Shown: positions 1 to 11,395 of the stretch, piece after piece
How positions within the stretch are numbered: the first letter of the stretch is position 1
How the letters are laid out: every line of letters begins with the position of its first letter
Origin: Cercospora beticola
Taxonomy: Eukaryota; Ascomycota; Dothideomycetes; Mycosphaerellales; Mycosphaerellaceae
Direction: 5' to 3'
Length of the DNA stretch: 64,000 nucleotides
Assembly: GCF_033473495.1 (NCBI RefSeq)
Contig: NC_088942.1
Span: 1,302,001-1,366,000, forward strand
Notes under the pieces: generated by a model
Databases searched by the model: none
What the model saw: only the letters and a program-made list of their open reading frames with translations
What the model was told of the DNA's origin: nothing
Position numbers and translations under genes: made by a program

Positions 1-2015
1 TTGGCATGTCGTATCAACGACGCATGGCCTCCTACTGATATACGAATACCCCTCCTGGCCTTGGTGCATTGCATAGCATGGCGTTCTAGGAGCGACTTCC
101 CTTTCGCCTCGATTTTGCGAGGCATTTCTGCGGCGTTCAAGCGAGCCATTCCAGTGGCGATTTCCTTTCAGGTGCAACGTCGGCGGCGACCGACCCTCGG
201 ATTTCCTTTCTGGACGATCAACTTTTCATTGCGTTCCCTTCCTTTATGTCTTTTTACGATGAAGACCACGGCACATCAGTACAGTGACCGTCGGCAAAGT
301 GCAACGATACCCAGCATCCCCACAATCCTCTCGGCCTTTTTCCACCCACAGGCGAACCTCTCTTAGCAACAACGAATTCCTCCTCAGCAGCCCGGAACAG
401 AACGTCCTCCGGAGCTTCCACGCTACTTTTGACAGAGCGCAAATTTGTCACCTTCCCGATTTTACTCACCAACAACATTGAGCGGCATTGACACGCCATT
501 CCACCGCCATTCATCAGCGCGGGACAATATCATGACCTTGTTCCGGCCCTGGCTTTACCGGCACGATTGCATCGCCGGTCCACAGCTTCGACTTTCGAAT
601 TGTACACCCAGAATAAAACAGCATCCATGAACACTTGGTAGCCAGGAGTTTCAGACTCACAACCAAACCCCCAGCTTCACCAATGAAACGAGCTTGCAGG
701 ATTGTACAGACTAGGAAAGAGAAGAGCGCGCAAGGCGCAATTGAACCCCAGCTTTGTACCACGATTTGGAACTCTGGCGCCCCAGATGACCTCGCTTTAT
801 GCAGGCAGCGCCAGGCCCAACTTTTGTACTACTACTGTTGTACTACGAAACCTTTGCCTGGTACCATGAAGATTTACCTGGGGTCAGAAAGCAGAACCAG
901 GAAGCAGAAGAAGAGGCTGATGACATTGAATAACAACAGTGTCTCTCGTTCTCTGCCGTAATGTCTCAATGAAACGAATCATATTCAAAACAACTCTTTC
1001 CAGTGTTTTTGTTTTTCCTGATCAGAACATTCCCCCCATCTTCGGCGTTCGTGGTCATGCTCCACTGCCACGCGGTCCCGAACCATGTTCTCTCAATGCC
1101 TCCTTTGCGGACTGTGTTCCGACCGCGTCGTGCCGATTGTGTGATGCGGTGATGTCGCACTGCATGCAGCTGACCCACTCTTCGTACACGCGAGCACAAG
1201 TGGAGTGGGCGGGTGCTGCTGCCCCACTGTGACCGACTTTTTTTCCCTTCGACCTTGCAGTAGCAGAATTTTTTACCTTGTTCGTTCATCAACAAAGACG
1301 TGTCACTTTCCTATTTTGGTGCTTTACGAGATCCGGGAAGTCGGTTTTCTTTGGTGGATTGGTGGGGATCGTTTTGAGTGTCATGCAGGATGCAGGATGT
1401 ATATGCAAGAGGTACGTATGCCGATGGTGATTGGGTGGGGACTGGTATAGTAGAGAGGGGTATTGTTGTTGTATCGTGCATGTGGTGAGTTGTTGTTTCT
1501 GTTTCTGATCCCTTCCTTACTTTTGTACTATGGCTGCAGTGCGATGCATGGGCGTCGTGTGCTCATGCTAGGTGGGAGCGGTGTAGCACATTTGTATTCT
1601 GAGGTGCATGAGCTGCAAGGTGATTGTGGCTGTAGCTTCTTGTGTGATGAGCGTGTATCAGGATTGAAAGTGTGTGTTTCTTTTCTGTTGCTTGGGAGAT
1701 GGATCGCCTCTCAATTTTGAAAATCTAGTTTATGCTGCTACTGTACAATGAGTGGATGCGGGGTAGGTGCACGCCTACCCGCAAATGATCGAAACGATAT
1801 GCCAAACCGCCGAAAAATGCAAAGGACTCCAGACAATGCGCTGCTCGTTTTACCCTTTGGCTGGCGGAGGTTGCTTAAATTCCGCAAGTGTATTTGCCCT
1901 CGCAATTGTAGTTGTCCCATAGACAGTAGATTTCTAAGAAAAGGGGAGAAGGTAAGTAAGTGTCTCAAAAAGGGTGACCAGACCGGAGGGGTGCATAGCA
2001 CTCCCTTCCCTCAGT
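1..2015. other. Gene-free stretch
   Basis: Open frames here are short, overlap on both strands and show no domain, signal peptide or convincing splice pattern. The only texture is a T/G-rich segment around 1250-1720. I see no gene. Confidence 0.6.
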
Positions 2016-2479
2016 TCACTTACGATGTTTGATTCCGTCCTCGTTGTAGTACTCGAAATAATTCTTTTGCTCTAAAGGCAGTTTTGCTAGAGAACACAAC
2101 ACTGTCAGTCTGCGAAGGCGGGCCTGGTGAAGACAAAGAGACTCGATCTGATAGACTTACGATAACCCGGAGTCTTAGGGAAAGCGACCGACCCGCCAAT
2201 TTGCTTTGCAAATGGTCCTTGATAGTAGTGCATGTATACATCGACGTCCCCGGTCTTTGAACGGAGGTATGGAAGAGCCTCGCGATTGTTCTCCTGGTTG
2301 ATTCTGGATTTGTGGTCATTGATTGTGAGGGCCGGTTTGTCATCGTCCCAAGCCGTGTAGCTGGTGTACTTGTTATTAGGGTTGCTTTGGTCGCGCGACT
2401 GGTCGATGCGGACGCGAGTGCAAGCTTGAGTACAGCCGGCCAGGAGGGCGCCAGCGGCCCACATCTGTGGAATCTTCAT
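2016..2479 (-). CDS. Small secreted protein of unknown function (two exons)
   Basis: The joined exons, 2161..2479 and 2016..2101, give about 134 residues. The chosen start MKIPQMWAAGALLAG opens a short basic-hydrophobic signal peptide; an ATG 19 codons upstream would bury it behind a polar stretch. The mature part is rich in Asn, Asp, Lys and Tyr, has only about three cysteines and no domain I recognise. The intron (59 nt) has a GTAAGT donor at 2160 and an ACAG acceptor at 2102. It replaces a read-through tail with a Tyr-rich end that stops at 2016. A second GTAAGT overlaps the stop region, so a further 3' exon is possible. A TATA-like motif lies about 135 bp upstream. The gene sits alone in a gene-poor stretch, which fits an accessory secreted protein. 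Being secreted is inference from the signal peptide; no function is assigned. Confidence 0.6.
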
Positions 2480-2610
2480 CTTCTTGGTTGGAGTTTTGTT
2501 GTTCTGGAAAACTTGTTGACGATATTGCTTTTGCATGGAAGAATGGGTGATGCGATGGGATGGGAAGCTGGTGGTGAATGATGTTTTCGATTAGAGAAAA
2601 CTCTCTTCGC

Positions 2611-2619
2611 TTTATACCT
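2611..2619 (-). promoter_or_regulatory. TATA-like element of the small secreted protein gene
   Basis: On the minus strand the sequence reads AGGTATAAA, about 135 bp upstream of the chosen start at 2479. Position and sequence fit a core promoter; this is inference only. Confidence 0.35.
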
Positions 2620-5600
2620 TTAGCATCAAGCAGGCCCTTCTCTGCTCTGCTGAGCAGTTGTTCTAGCCATGCCGACTCCTATCCTGTTGTGCATGTCAGC
2701 AACCTCGATTAGGTCGCTCCAGCCTCAGCTGTGTTCGGTGGACCGCACATTCTCAGGCATGCGGCTACAAAAGAGGGTCGTTTCGCTTGGCGTCATCTCG
2801 TATTGTTCATCTCTGCTGGTGGTGCTCTCACGAAGGATACAGATATGGACATTGTATCAGTCCGTCTTACTTGTCATGGTAGAGCAGAGTGCTGATTCGA
2901 CTCTTGCGGAATCTAAGCACTGCGTGGATTTCATAGCTCTGTAGGGCTTCACAATCCTCCAGGCTTGGCACCGACGCCGTATAGTGATAGCCCCTGCGGT
3001 TCTGTTCAGCTGTTTGGCTTGATCGTTATTTTGAGTTGAACACGAGGCCGTGCTTCGAGCCTACGACAGCAGTCGACCAAGTACGGAGCCGAGACAGTGA
3101 GGCCTCCACGCAAGCACGCCTTTCCAGTGCATCGACTTGACGGATTGCGACCAGCGGACTCCAGCACTGCAACCAAGAGCAGCATAGCGTCAGCCTGCAT
3201 TGCTAGTTCGTAAGGAGAGCAGGATGTGCTCCAGGAATCCATATGTTCTGTCGCCGTGGTCTAGCGTGAACGAACAATTGCCTAGACAGCGTTGTGATCA
3301 CCACGGAACACCACACCGCGAAACATTACATTGCGAAACAGACCATCACTCCGCCACGCGACAAACGCTGATCAGAGGCGGAGACTGTGGCCTGAGCACC
3401 TTGACGCGGGGACTGATTCTAAATGGCTTCATGACCTTCGTTCACGAGTCGTGTCTGCAGATGTCGGAGAACTATGCGTATGCATAGTCATGTAGTCTCG
3501 TGGCAGCGTGCAGGTGTGGCGTCTTGCATGTTGCTCTGAAGACTCATGCTGTTTTTGTTTTGCGATTCTTGGGCAAAACGTTGTTTGCATGAGTTGTACC
3601 GCCGAGAGACAACAGGACGAATATAGAGGCGCTCTATAAGAGAGCCTCGATGTAGATCAGCATCGGATGACGTCGCGACACGACTAGTCGAGTCGTAAGT
3701 AATACTTCTGTCCGTTTTCTGCATACTCCCTCCAATGGCAGTCGAGAGCTGAGCATTGTTATTCGTTCTGCGATTGGTATGCTGTGTTAATGCAGTTTTG
3801 GGTACCGCACCTAAGACCTTACCTACTGCCAGATGGTGGAAGCTCAAAGAACCTCTGTTGCTTACAGCTGCGTTAAAGGATAGCCCGTTCGCTAACGATG
3901 CACACATCTCGATGTGAGCACGAGCTGATATGCATGTACAACAAGAACTTGTTGAGAAGACGATCTGCAGGCCACTTAGGAGTGGTCGTTATTGCTGTTT
4001 CACAGATCTCCGAAACTTGTCGCGCTGCTGGGAATTACCGGTTCTGCTGAGAGGCTTCGGAACGTTTGCCAGACCGTTCGCCAAACAACGTGTCGCGCGT
4101 AACACTTGATAGCGCAAACGTGAACTGCGCATCTCGCGACGACCAGTGACGCACTTTGGGTTCGTCGGTACTTCCAAGACTATTCGGTGCTTTCCATAGG
4201 CGACGTCCCATTCCAGCTCGCCCGTGGCATATATTTCAATGGAGTGAATCGAATGCCACTCTCGCATTCAAAGTCGGAGTTTGACAGTTCCGTGCGATGG
4301 ACGTAACAGATTCTATACGATGGCCAAGGCGACCGGTGCTGCTGCACGCGACAACATTGATGCAGCTGACGCTTCGGTGGTTCGAACCCATGCTCAACGT
4401 ATTCAAGCTCATGGTGACATGTCGACCGCCGCAACAATAGCCGTGCCTTCTTTGAACATGCTAGATGCTCGGAAAACTTGTGCGATGTTATGGAGTCCAG
4501 CATGTTTTTGAAAAGGACGTAGACTCGATCGTTGAGATTATGTTGCCGCAAAGGTCCATTCCCATTAGCTGGCACGTACTGAGAAAATACGATCCGTCCA
4601 AACTTCCAAGACTGTCCCGAAAGCTAGGATTATGTTGCGGAGTCGAGCGTCCATCCATGTGGTACAATGGGTTTGCTGTCACTGCCGGTAAGTATCGTAA
4701 ATCATGGTCGGAGGAAGATCGATTCGGATGCCCATCAGCTAGCGAACTAAATCCTCCTTCACTCCGAGATAGTGCTCGTTCGCAGTTGTGGCGTCGTTCC
4801 AAATTAACGTGGTTCCTGGACTAAGTGATCATCATGGAAGAGTCTGGGATCCTGATGATACTCGATTGGGTCCGCTTGACAGCTTTTCTCTCACGGCAAT
4901 GTACAGCAGTGTCGAATACATTGGCCTTCTAGGTCTTTCCCTGGGTATCCAGTCATCTTATACTCCTTGATGGGGAGGACCGAAACCGCCGAGGAGCTGA
5001 CGCCGGCGTTCCAAGGACCAGGCGCGGCCAGGGCTCCATCGCAGCGTCAGGACAACTCTCGAGCCATCAAGATTCTTTTCAGCATCAGAGACGCTGGAAG
5101 GAGATATTCGCAACTGTCGGGCATAGATGCTGTCGTGTCTTGTACGGAGGTGAATTCTCGAAGAAGAGCCCGAGAGCCCTACTTGGAGACAGAAGACAGC
5201 CGCCGGCTCGGGCCGCTCGGTCATTCATCATCCAATACGCAAGCTTCTCCAGGAGAAGGAACGTCGACCGATCTCGTACAGTACCCACTCCCTATCACTT
5301 TCCATTGTGACATCCTTGACACCAAACTTCCAAAGAGCGTCAAACACCAAAGGGCCGCATCCGCTATGGCCGGTAAGCACTATTTGGCTTATCGCTGTAG
5401 AAGAAGATACCCAGAGGAGACCCGATATTAAGCACAAAGAACGAACCCGCACAAGACCAATGATGGCGGCCGACCACCCTGTCCGGCACCACGCAAGCAC
5501 ATGGACCCTCGTTGACGCTAAGACTATCGTGACTACGCATCGTGGATGGCCCGACGTCTCGCAATGCGCATACCTGCTTCCATGAAGACGAATTTGCAAC

Positions 5601-5740
5601 GCGTTCAAGTCGAGCAACGACAGAAGGGTAAGCCACTTGACACTAGCACTTCTTTCCTATGTCTGCTCTTCATTTCTTCCATATGTCTGTTTAGCATTCC
5701 AGCAGCCGTTGTTTACGGCTGCTTTTTTCGATCATCTAGC
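2620..5740. other. Long gene-poor stretch
   Basis: Several overlapping frames of 90-150 codons exist on both strands (for example around 3490-3900, 4180-4820 and 4970-5620). None has a recognisable domain, signal peptide or coding-like composition. A 14-bp match at 3611-3624 to the duplicated segments near 46.1 and 47.0 kb suggests old repeat remnants. I see no gene. Confidence 0.5.
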
Positions 5741-7351
5741 ATGAATCGGCCATATTCTATTTTCTTGGCTGCGGCAGTCCTCTCTGTTCTGCTTACCATT
5801 TTCTTCTTTACTTCTGAATCACATTTTCTTTGGAGAGAACATGTGCCGTCTTGGAAAGGCAATCCATCTCGTATCAACATCAATACCAGCAAAAACAGGC
5901 CCGTCGAGTCATTGAAAGATGTCGTCGAGCCTCCGATCACGACGACGACAACAACGCTGCATGCTCCACCTGCAACCACCCTAACTGGCACTCCAACCCA
6001 CGAAACGGGAATCAAGGAAACTGTCACAGACCAGGCACCGAATCCTATCAATGCTATTGCAGATCAAACACTCACAGCATCCGACAATTTGGCAGACCAG
6101 GCACCGGAACTTGACAGCACCAATACAGATCAACCATCAAAGTCCAATGAGGTTGCCGAAGAGCAAATACCCCAAGCCGCTCTCGTCATAGCAACGGTGC
6201 GCAAAACGAACAACTCCTGGCTCGACAAAGAACTGAACGGCCTACTTGGACCCGGCGGGCGCTTCATGCCTTACATATACCTCAACGATGACCCAACCGC
6301 ACCCCTCCACACGCCCAAAAACCGAGGCCACGAAGCCATGGTCTATCTCAGCTACATCATCGACAACTACGATTCTCTGCTGCCCATCAACATCTTCATT
6401 CACGGCCATCGCACAGCCTGGCACAACAATCTTATGCTAGGCTACAGCACTTCCCAAATGCTCCAACGTCTCCAATTCGACAAAGTTCAAAAGGACGGAT
6501 ATTTTAATCTCCGCTGCCATTTCAATCCAGGCTGTCCAGAACATCTATACCCTTTCACGGACGAATACAACGCAGACAAAGCCGAAGAACTTCTGATCAG
6601 GGACGCATGGCAAGAAGTCTTCGAAGTGCCCGAGTGGCAAGTCCCGAGAGTGCTTGCGCAGCCTTGCTGTGCGCAGTTCGCCGTAACAGCTGAACGGATT
6701 CGATTCGTGCCTCGAGAAAAGTATGTCCATTTCAGAGATTGGCTCACGTATACGCCGATGTCGGATTACATGACTGGGAGAGTTTTCGAATATTTCTGGC
6801 AATACATTTTCGACGGCTCACCCGTGTGGTGTCCCGATCCGAGGGTATGCTACTGTGAGGGTTATGGAGTCTGTTACGAAGATCCGCAAGATTATGATGA
6901 GTGGATGCATTTGAATCACAAATGGGGAAGGCTGGAGAAGAGGTTGAATAACTGGAAGAAGAAGCTAAGAGAGGGGCAACTGGAGAAGAGGGAGATCGAG
7001 GGAGGATATTTTGTGGAAGAAGCGGAAGCCGCTGGGAAGTTTTCTTTTGGCAGAATGGGGAGACGAGAGCTGGAGGAACAAGCTGAGCAGTGGATTCGGT
7101 CAGGATCCGATGGAGTTGCGAGGAGAAAAGCGAGAAGAGATGCGGCTCCTGTGGTACCTGCTGATCAGGGAGAATGGCTACTGCAAGAGATGGATAAAAT
7201 CGAGGATGAACTCGGGAGACGAATACAGCAGGCTCTGGAGTGTGGAGCGAAACCAGCTTGCAAAGCTGCGGCTTTGAAGGCTACGGAGTGGCTGATAAAC
7301 CCGCTCTCAGAAGATCCTGGCAGAGCGCAGAAGAGGAAGCGATCAATATAA
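5741..7351 (+). CDS. DUF3431 family type II membrane protein
   Basis: Single exon, 536 residues. I chose the ATG at 5741 because it places MNRPYSIFLAAAVLSV directly at the N-terminus as a signal anchor (about residues 6-25); the upstream in-frame ATG at 5546 adds a long unlikely leader. A Thr/Pro/Asp-rich stem (about 40-140), with repeated short DQAP units, is followed by the DUF3431 domain (about 146-380). Its typical family blocks are NNSWLDKEL, GHEAMVYLSYIIDNYDSL, IHGHRTAWHNN and RCHFNPGCPEHLYP. The C-terminal 140 residues are a highly charged Glu/Lys/Arg region that is probably helical. The topology suggests a Golgi or secretory-pathway lumenal domain, as in fungal glycosyltransferase-like proteins, but the biochemical activity of DUF3431 is unknown to me. 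It is convergent with the CinA-like gene; a purine-rich tract lies just after its stop. Confidence 0.85.
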   Translation: MNRPYSIFLAAAVLSVLLTIFFFTSESHFLWREHVPSWKGNPSRININTSKNRPVESLKDVVEPPITTTTTTLHAPPATTLTGTPTHETGIKETVTDQAPNPINAIADQTLTASDNLADQAPELDSTNTDQPSKSNEVAEEQIPQAALVIATVRKTNNSWLDKELNGLLGPGGRFMPYIYLNDDPTAPLHTPKNRGHEAMVYLSYIIDNYDSLLPINIFIHGHRTAWHNNLMLGYSTSQMLQRLQFDKVQKDGYFNLRCHFNPGCPEHLYPFTDEYNADKAEELLIRDAWQEVFEVPEWQVPRVLAQPCCAQFAVTAERIRFVPREKYVHFRDWLTYTPMSDYMTGRVFEYFWQYIFDGSPVWCPDPRVCYCEGYGVCYEDPQDYDEWMHLNHKWGRLEKRLNNWKKKLREGQLEKREIEGGYFVEEAEAAGKFSFGRMGRRELEEQAEQWIRSGSDGVARRKARRDAAPVVPADQGEWLLQEMDKIEDELGRRIQQALECGAKPACKAAALKATEWLINPLSEDPGRAQKRKRSI

Positions 7352-7365
7352 ACGTGACAGAAGAA

Positions 7366-7410
7366 ATGAAAGGAAAAAAAAAAGAAAGGAAAAAAAAAAA
7401 GAAAGTAAAA
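7366..7410. repeat. Purine tract (A/G homopolymer-like)
   Basis: Runs of nine to eleven A are separated by GAAAGG-type units, just downstream of the DUF3431 stop and between two convergent genes. It is probably a simple-sequence tract in the 3' region. Confidence 0.7.
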
Positions 7411-7489
7411 GATTAAATGGCTCCCATCCGCCCCTCTGAGAACATCTCTAACAGATCACGGCGATACCCAGCTCCCGCATATCGACACG

Positions 7490-8323
7490 CTACGCCTTAC
7501 TCTCCTTCCCCTCCCCCATCAAACTCTTACTAACAAACCCCTTCCCTCCATACGCCCCCCTCGTACTCTCCCCCACAATAACCTCTTTTAATAACTTCAA
7601 CCCCTCCTCCGCAAACCTCACCATATTCCCCACCCGATCCCCTCCCAACCCCGTCTCCACCTCCCTCGTAAACGTCCCCCTCTCACAATCCACCGCAAGA
7701 GCCACATACCCGGGCGTCCGATTCCTCGTCTCACCCCCCGTAGGCCCCGCCGTCCCACTCTCACTTAACGTATAAGTACTCTCCAAATCTTTCCGCACAT
7801 GTTGCGCGAGTCCCGAAACGATATCGGTTGTGGGGCCGCGGTAATCTTTTATTGTTTCTTGAGTCCAGCCTGCGTAGGCGATTCGCGAGGGGAGGGTGTA
7901 GAGGGTTAGACCGCCTTTGTAGAATTTTGAGGCGCCCGGGTAGGAGAGGAGGGAGGAGGAGAGGAGGCCTCCGGCGGCGGTTTCGGCGATGGAGATGCTT
8001 TCTTTACGGGTTGTGAGGAGGTGGGCGATTTCTTCGACGAGGGGTTTGAGAGATGGTGGGGGGAAAGTTGGTGGGGTGGAGTCGATGCCGGAGGTGGAGG
8101 TGGACATCTTGAGAGTTTCGCTTCGAAGTGATTTGTTTGGTAATTGGAGTGGCCGATGGGGTGGTCTTGTTGGCGTTGAGATTGTGGGAGGTGCTGCAGA
8201 ATGATGTTGTCGAGGTTGAAGACTTGTTGTAGCTGCTTTGTGCAGGAAGTAGCAAGGTGGAAGTGAGATCTTGCTCGAAACGGGAGCTAAGTGAAGTCGA
8301 ATTACACTCGTGGTTGACAACAT
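7490..8323 (-). CDS. CinA C-terminal domain protein (NMN deamidase-like)
   Basis: Single exon, 277 residues from the ATG at 8323, or 205 from a second ATG at 8107. The CinA domain spans about residues 88-250, with the family blocks SISIAETAAGGLLSSSLLS, YPGASKFYKGGLTLYT, the SESGTAGPTGG motif and PGYVALAV. In bacteria this domain deamidates nicotinamide mononucleotide to nicotinic acid mononucleotide (pyridine nucleotide recycling). Fungal stand-alone versions exist and I infer the same chemistry. The first 72 residues are rich in Ser, Thr, Pro and His with few acidic residues, so they could be a mitochondrial leader or simply 5' untranslated sequence; the choice of start is open. The gene is convergent with the DUF3431 gene. 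Pyrimidine-rich coding sequence at its 3' end makes the codon use look unusual. Confidence 0.85.
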   Translation of the reverse strand: MLSTTSVIRLHLAPVSSKISLPPCYFLHKAATTSLQPRQHHSAAPPTISTPTRPPHRPLQLPNKSLRSETLKMSTSTSGIDSTPPTFPPPSLKPLVEEIAHLLTTRKESISIAETAAGGLLSSSLLSYPGASKFYKGGLTLYTLPSRIAYAGWTQETIKDYRGPTTDIVSGLAQHVRKDLESTYTLSESGTAGPTGGETRNRTPGYVALAVDCERGTFTREVETGLGGDRVGNMVRFAEEGLKLLKEVIVGESTRGAYGGKGFVSKSLMGEGKESKA

Positions 8324-8681
8324 GTAGTCCAGGACTCTACGCTATATCGGTTCGTTAGAAATGCACATAGCTCCCAGATGTTGCTGACATTAGCATTGAC
8401 GTCGAAGCGGGGAGCTCATGACGTGCATTGAACGACGCCGAAGTCGGAGACTCAACAGAGAGAAGTACATTCACATGCAGGAAGAAGCAGTTCTGAGGTT
8501 TTCGCCTGTTCATTCTGCAACACTGAGGATAGTGAGATGAGGCCATGGCTGCTATGCTGATGCCGTGTATGAATTTCAAAGCACGTCGAAGGACGCCCCA
8601 TGTCATCGATTATATCTTACATCCTTCAGCATTCTCCCTCGTGCTTGCACCTCATTACACATAGGCGTTTCACCATTCACC

Positions 8682-10634
8682 TCACTGCGCGCTCTCCATA
8701 AGCTCGCACACGGCATGAAAGACTGCTCTCGCGCGCTCGTCCTTCTGTAAGGCCTCATTTGGTCCCGGACGTCCACCGTTCCGTCTGCCCAGTCGATCCG
8801 AATGCCACCGAATCTTTTCCTTCTTCAAAATGTCCACTAGTTGCTGCAGCTGCGACGGCGTAGCTTGCGACTTGTCAAACCCAACTTCGACACGCCCAGA
8901 AGCTGGGTTCTCTGTGTACCTTGGGGAAAGCCCCACCACGCCGAGATAGAACGCCTGTGCATTAGCTTGCATAACGGTCTCTTCTGACCACGAAGCAACA
9001 TGAGTGCTAATGTTGGGGGCCCACAGCGAGTCTCGTGCTGCTAAACCTCCTGCATGCAAACCACGAGCGGGATAGGGAACGCTCGGGCTGGATGGTGGGA
9101 GGGCTTTCCAACGCTCGTCGTAAATTGAGAACAATCTCTTTGCTTCTTCCGAGGTGAGAACTGTAGCTGGTGGCTTCGGCGCAGCGACAGGAGTCTGCCG
9201 TGGCGGTGGAGCAAATGAAGTACGATATGACGGGTGTGGTTGCTGGAAAGATGCTCGCGGGCCTCCTGGATTGAACGTCGCCCGCTTGCGTCGTGTATCG
9301 GTACCGGCTGGAAATGTATCACTAGGCATTGCGAAGAAGTGCATGTGTGCATCGTCCATGGCAAATCTGTCTGCTCCGAAAAAGTGGTGGAAGGGGTCGA
9401 AATGTATCCCAGTGTGTACGCCATGCAGATCCTCAAACGCTTGAAATATAGGATCCGGATGTGATGGATGATCGGGAAATCTTGTGAACTCGTCGACGGG
9501 AACGAAGCGATCTCGCATGTTATAACTCGACCGAGAATACCTTGGTCTTGACCGGGACCGCTCTTGAGAAGGCTGCCGGGGTGGCATCTGTGGAGGAGGT
9601 GGAGGCGGCATTTCAGCACGCGCTCGGGAACTTGGTCGACGTGGAAGGTGCGGTCGTTCGTTACGCACTTGGCGGGCTTTTGCTTCATTGAGATTGCTTG
9701 TCGCTGTTGCTAGTGTAGATTCGTGCTGTTTGAGCTCATCCACGATACGCTGCAAGTAGTTCGAGTTGATATTGCCTTGCCTCGAAGCCTGTGCCAGTTT
9801 CTGCTTACAAGCACGAACGTTGCGGCGTTCCAGCTCGACGGCATTCTCCAATGCCTCCACCATGTTGTTGCCTGCTGTACTGTATCGTTTGGAGCGAGGC
9901 CGTGATCTGCTGTGTATATATTCTGGTTCGGACTCCGTTTCGGATGCTGTATCGTCCTGGTAGTCTACTTCAATGAACTCTGGCGCTGGCTCACGAGGCG
10001 CATCTCGAGCCTGTTCTCTTTGTGTCGTCCATGCTGCTGGCGGCGGTCCAGTCTGTGCGAAGCGCGTGCTTGCCTTCCGTGACGGTATCCTTGCGTTTTC
10101 ATCTTCTGAAGATCGTTCACGACTGCTTAAGCTACGCTGCCGCCGAATTTGGTTCGCATCGACAAGCCTGTCCTTTAATCGTGAAAATATAGATTTTGGT
10201 CGAGCTTTCCGGTTTGCAGCGAAATTGTGTTCTTCGTAAGCCAGGTCAGGGTCATAGGATTCGGCTGGAGGATCGACTTGTACTCGTCTCTGTGCTCCTT
10301 GGCCCAGACCACTCTCTCCAATGACGGTGTGCTGTGGACGCATTGTGAAAGCGTCTTCGAGTAGACCGAAAGCGTTCCCAAGAAGTCCAAATGGCGCAGG
10401 TCTCGTAGCAGACTCTCGATTTGATGTCATAAAAGGTTCGAAAGTGAAGGGTCCGTTCGCTGTTCCAGAAAAAGCCCCAAAGCTGAAACCTGGAGTTGAG
10501 TAGGTGGTGGAATCGACCGTATAATGAACGCCATTTGATGTCCAGGATCGAGTCGTGCGGTGCGGGTGGTTTAATGAGACTGGAGGTCGTCCTCGCGGAG
10601 CCTCAGCTGCGTCATGGCCCAGGTGCGCTGCCAT
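8682..10634 (-). CDS. Large disordered protein with a conserved RWHxD-type C-terminal segment
   Basis: Single exon, 650 residues from the first ATG (10634); the frame extends upstream without another ATG. The N-terminal 100 residues are Gly/Phe/Thr-rich, followed by a charged Arg/Ser/Glu region. A coiled-coil-like stretch around residues 275-340 (NNMVEALENAVELERRNV and following) precedes a Pro/Arg-rich segment (QMPPRQPSQERSRSR). The last 150 residues look folded. They end in KKEKIRWHSDRLGRR and a helix DERARAVFHAVCELMES, a pattern resembling the RWHPD-containing C-terminus of NFKBIL1-like and other fungal proteins. That resemblance is from memory. No enzymatic motif is visible. Function unknown; a nuclear or RNA-linked role would be a guess. 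Confidence 0.75.
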   Translation of the reverse strand: MAAHLGHDAAEAPRGRPPVSLNHPHRTTRSWTSNGVHYTVDSTTYSTPGFSFGAFSGTANGPFTFEPFMTSNRESATRPAPFGLLGNAFGLLEDAFTMRPQHTVIGESGLGQGAQRRVQVDPPAESYDPDLAYEEHNFAANRKARPKSIFSRLKDRLVDANQIRRQRSLSSRERSSEDENARIPSRKASTRFAQTGPPPAAWTTQREQARDAPREPAPEFIEVDYQDDTASETESEPEYIHSRSRPRSKRYSTAGNNMVEALENAVELERRNVRACKQKLAQASRQGNINSNYLQRIVDELKQHESTLATATSNLNEAKARQVRNERPHLPRRPSSRARAEMPPPPPPQMPPRQPSQERSRSRPRYSRSSYNMRDRFVPVDEFTRFPDHPSHPDPIFQAFEDLHGVHTGIHFDPFHHFFGADRFAMDDAHMHFFAMPSDTFPAGTDTRRKRATFNPGGPRASFQQPHPSYRTSFAPPPRQTPVAAPKPPATVLTSEEAKRLFSIYDERWKALPPSSPSVPYPARGLHAGGLAARDSLWAPNISTHVASWSEETVMQANAQAFYLGVVGLSPRYTENPASGRVEVGFDKSQATPSQLQQLVDILKKEKIRWHSDRLGRRNGGRPGPNEALQKDERARAVFHAVCELMESAQ

Positions 10635-11395
10635 GGCGGTTGTGTGTCGGTATGCACAGCGGAGATCCGGTCGAACCAAGATCGTCCAATTTTGTAGAGA
10701 TTGTTGTTCTGCGCGGCTGGACGATGATCGTGACGTTGGGTTCTGCTTTGGTGTTTCGAAAGAGCCTTGACCCTGTCACTTTCCAGCGGTGGACGAAACG
10801 AAACTTGGATTTACAGGCATTTAGCCAGTCAACGAAGGCTGGCTTCAATGCACGTTTGCGATGGCTGCTGTTGCGCTGCGTGCAATCGCCAGGATGCCAG
10901 GTGAGCTTTCAGGCAGAAGTGAAGCAATGTAGTGGGTGTGGTAGATTCTAGCTGACCGAGATGTCTTTCGATACCCAGCCTCGTTTTGAAGCAAAGCAGC
11001 GATTGGCTGTGCACCGGATGGGGAGTTGTGTTTGCCTGCGGCCCAATCAAGGTTCCAGCTTCCCAGTCTGCAGAGTCAGGCGCATTTGGTGGCCAGTCGG
11101 TGCAACGTGCTCGTCAATTGCTGGTGCTCTCGGGATGGAGCTCGATGTGATGAGAACACAGGAAGTCAGGAAGTGAGGAAGAGTGTCATTCGAGGACAGC
11201 CATTGTTTCGTTAGCAGCGCGTCACGAGATCTGACGTGGAAACTGAAGTGGAAGGTTCGCTTTCGACGAAAGTGGGGCCATCCATGTTCGAGGAAGGAGC
11301 CACAGCTTGCGTCAGCCCGAGTCCAATGCATCAGGGCAATGCTGCAATGCAGCAGCACCCGTTTTCGTGCGTGTGTTGCGTCTATATGTACAAGT
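10635..11395. other. Intergenic region
   Basis: It lies between the start of the disordered-protein gene and the 3' end of the haem-pathway gene. Open frames here are short and antisense-like. Nothing else is recognisable. Confidence 0.6.

Noticed and set aside
4370..4390. GGTTCGAACCC as a tRNA B box
   Set aside because: No cloverleaf can be formed around it: the T-stem pairs only partly and no A box or acceptor stem is visible.
2620..5740. Decayed transposon proteins
   Set aside because: I looked for transposase, integrase or reverse-transcriptase motifs in the longer frames and found none; the stretch is also not strongly AT-rich, so heavy RIP is not evident.
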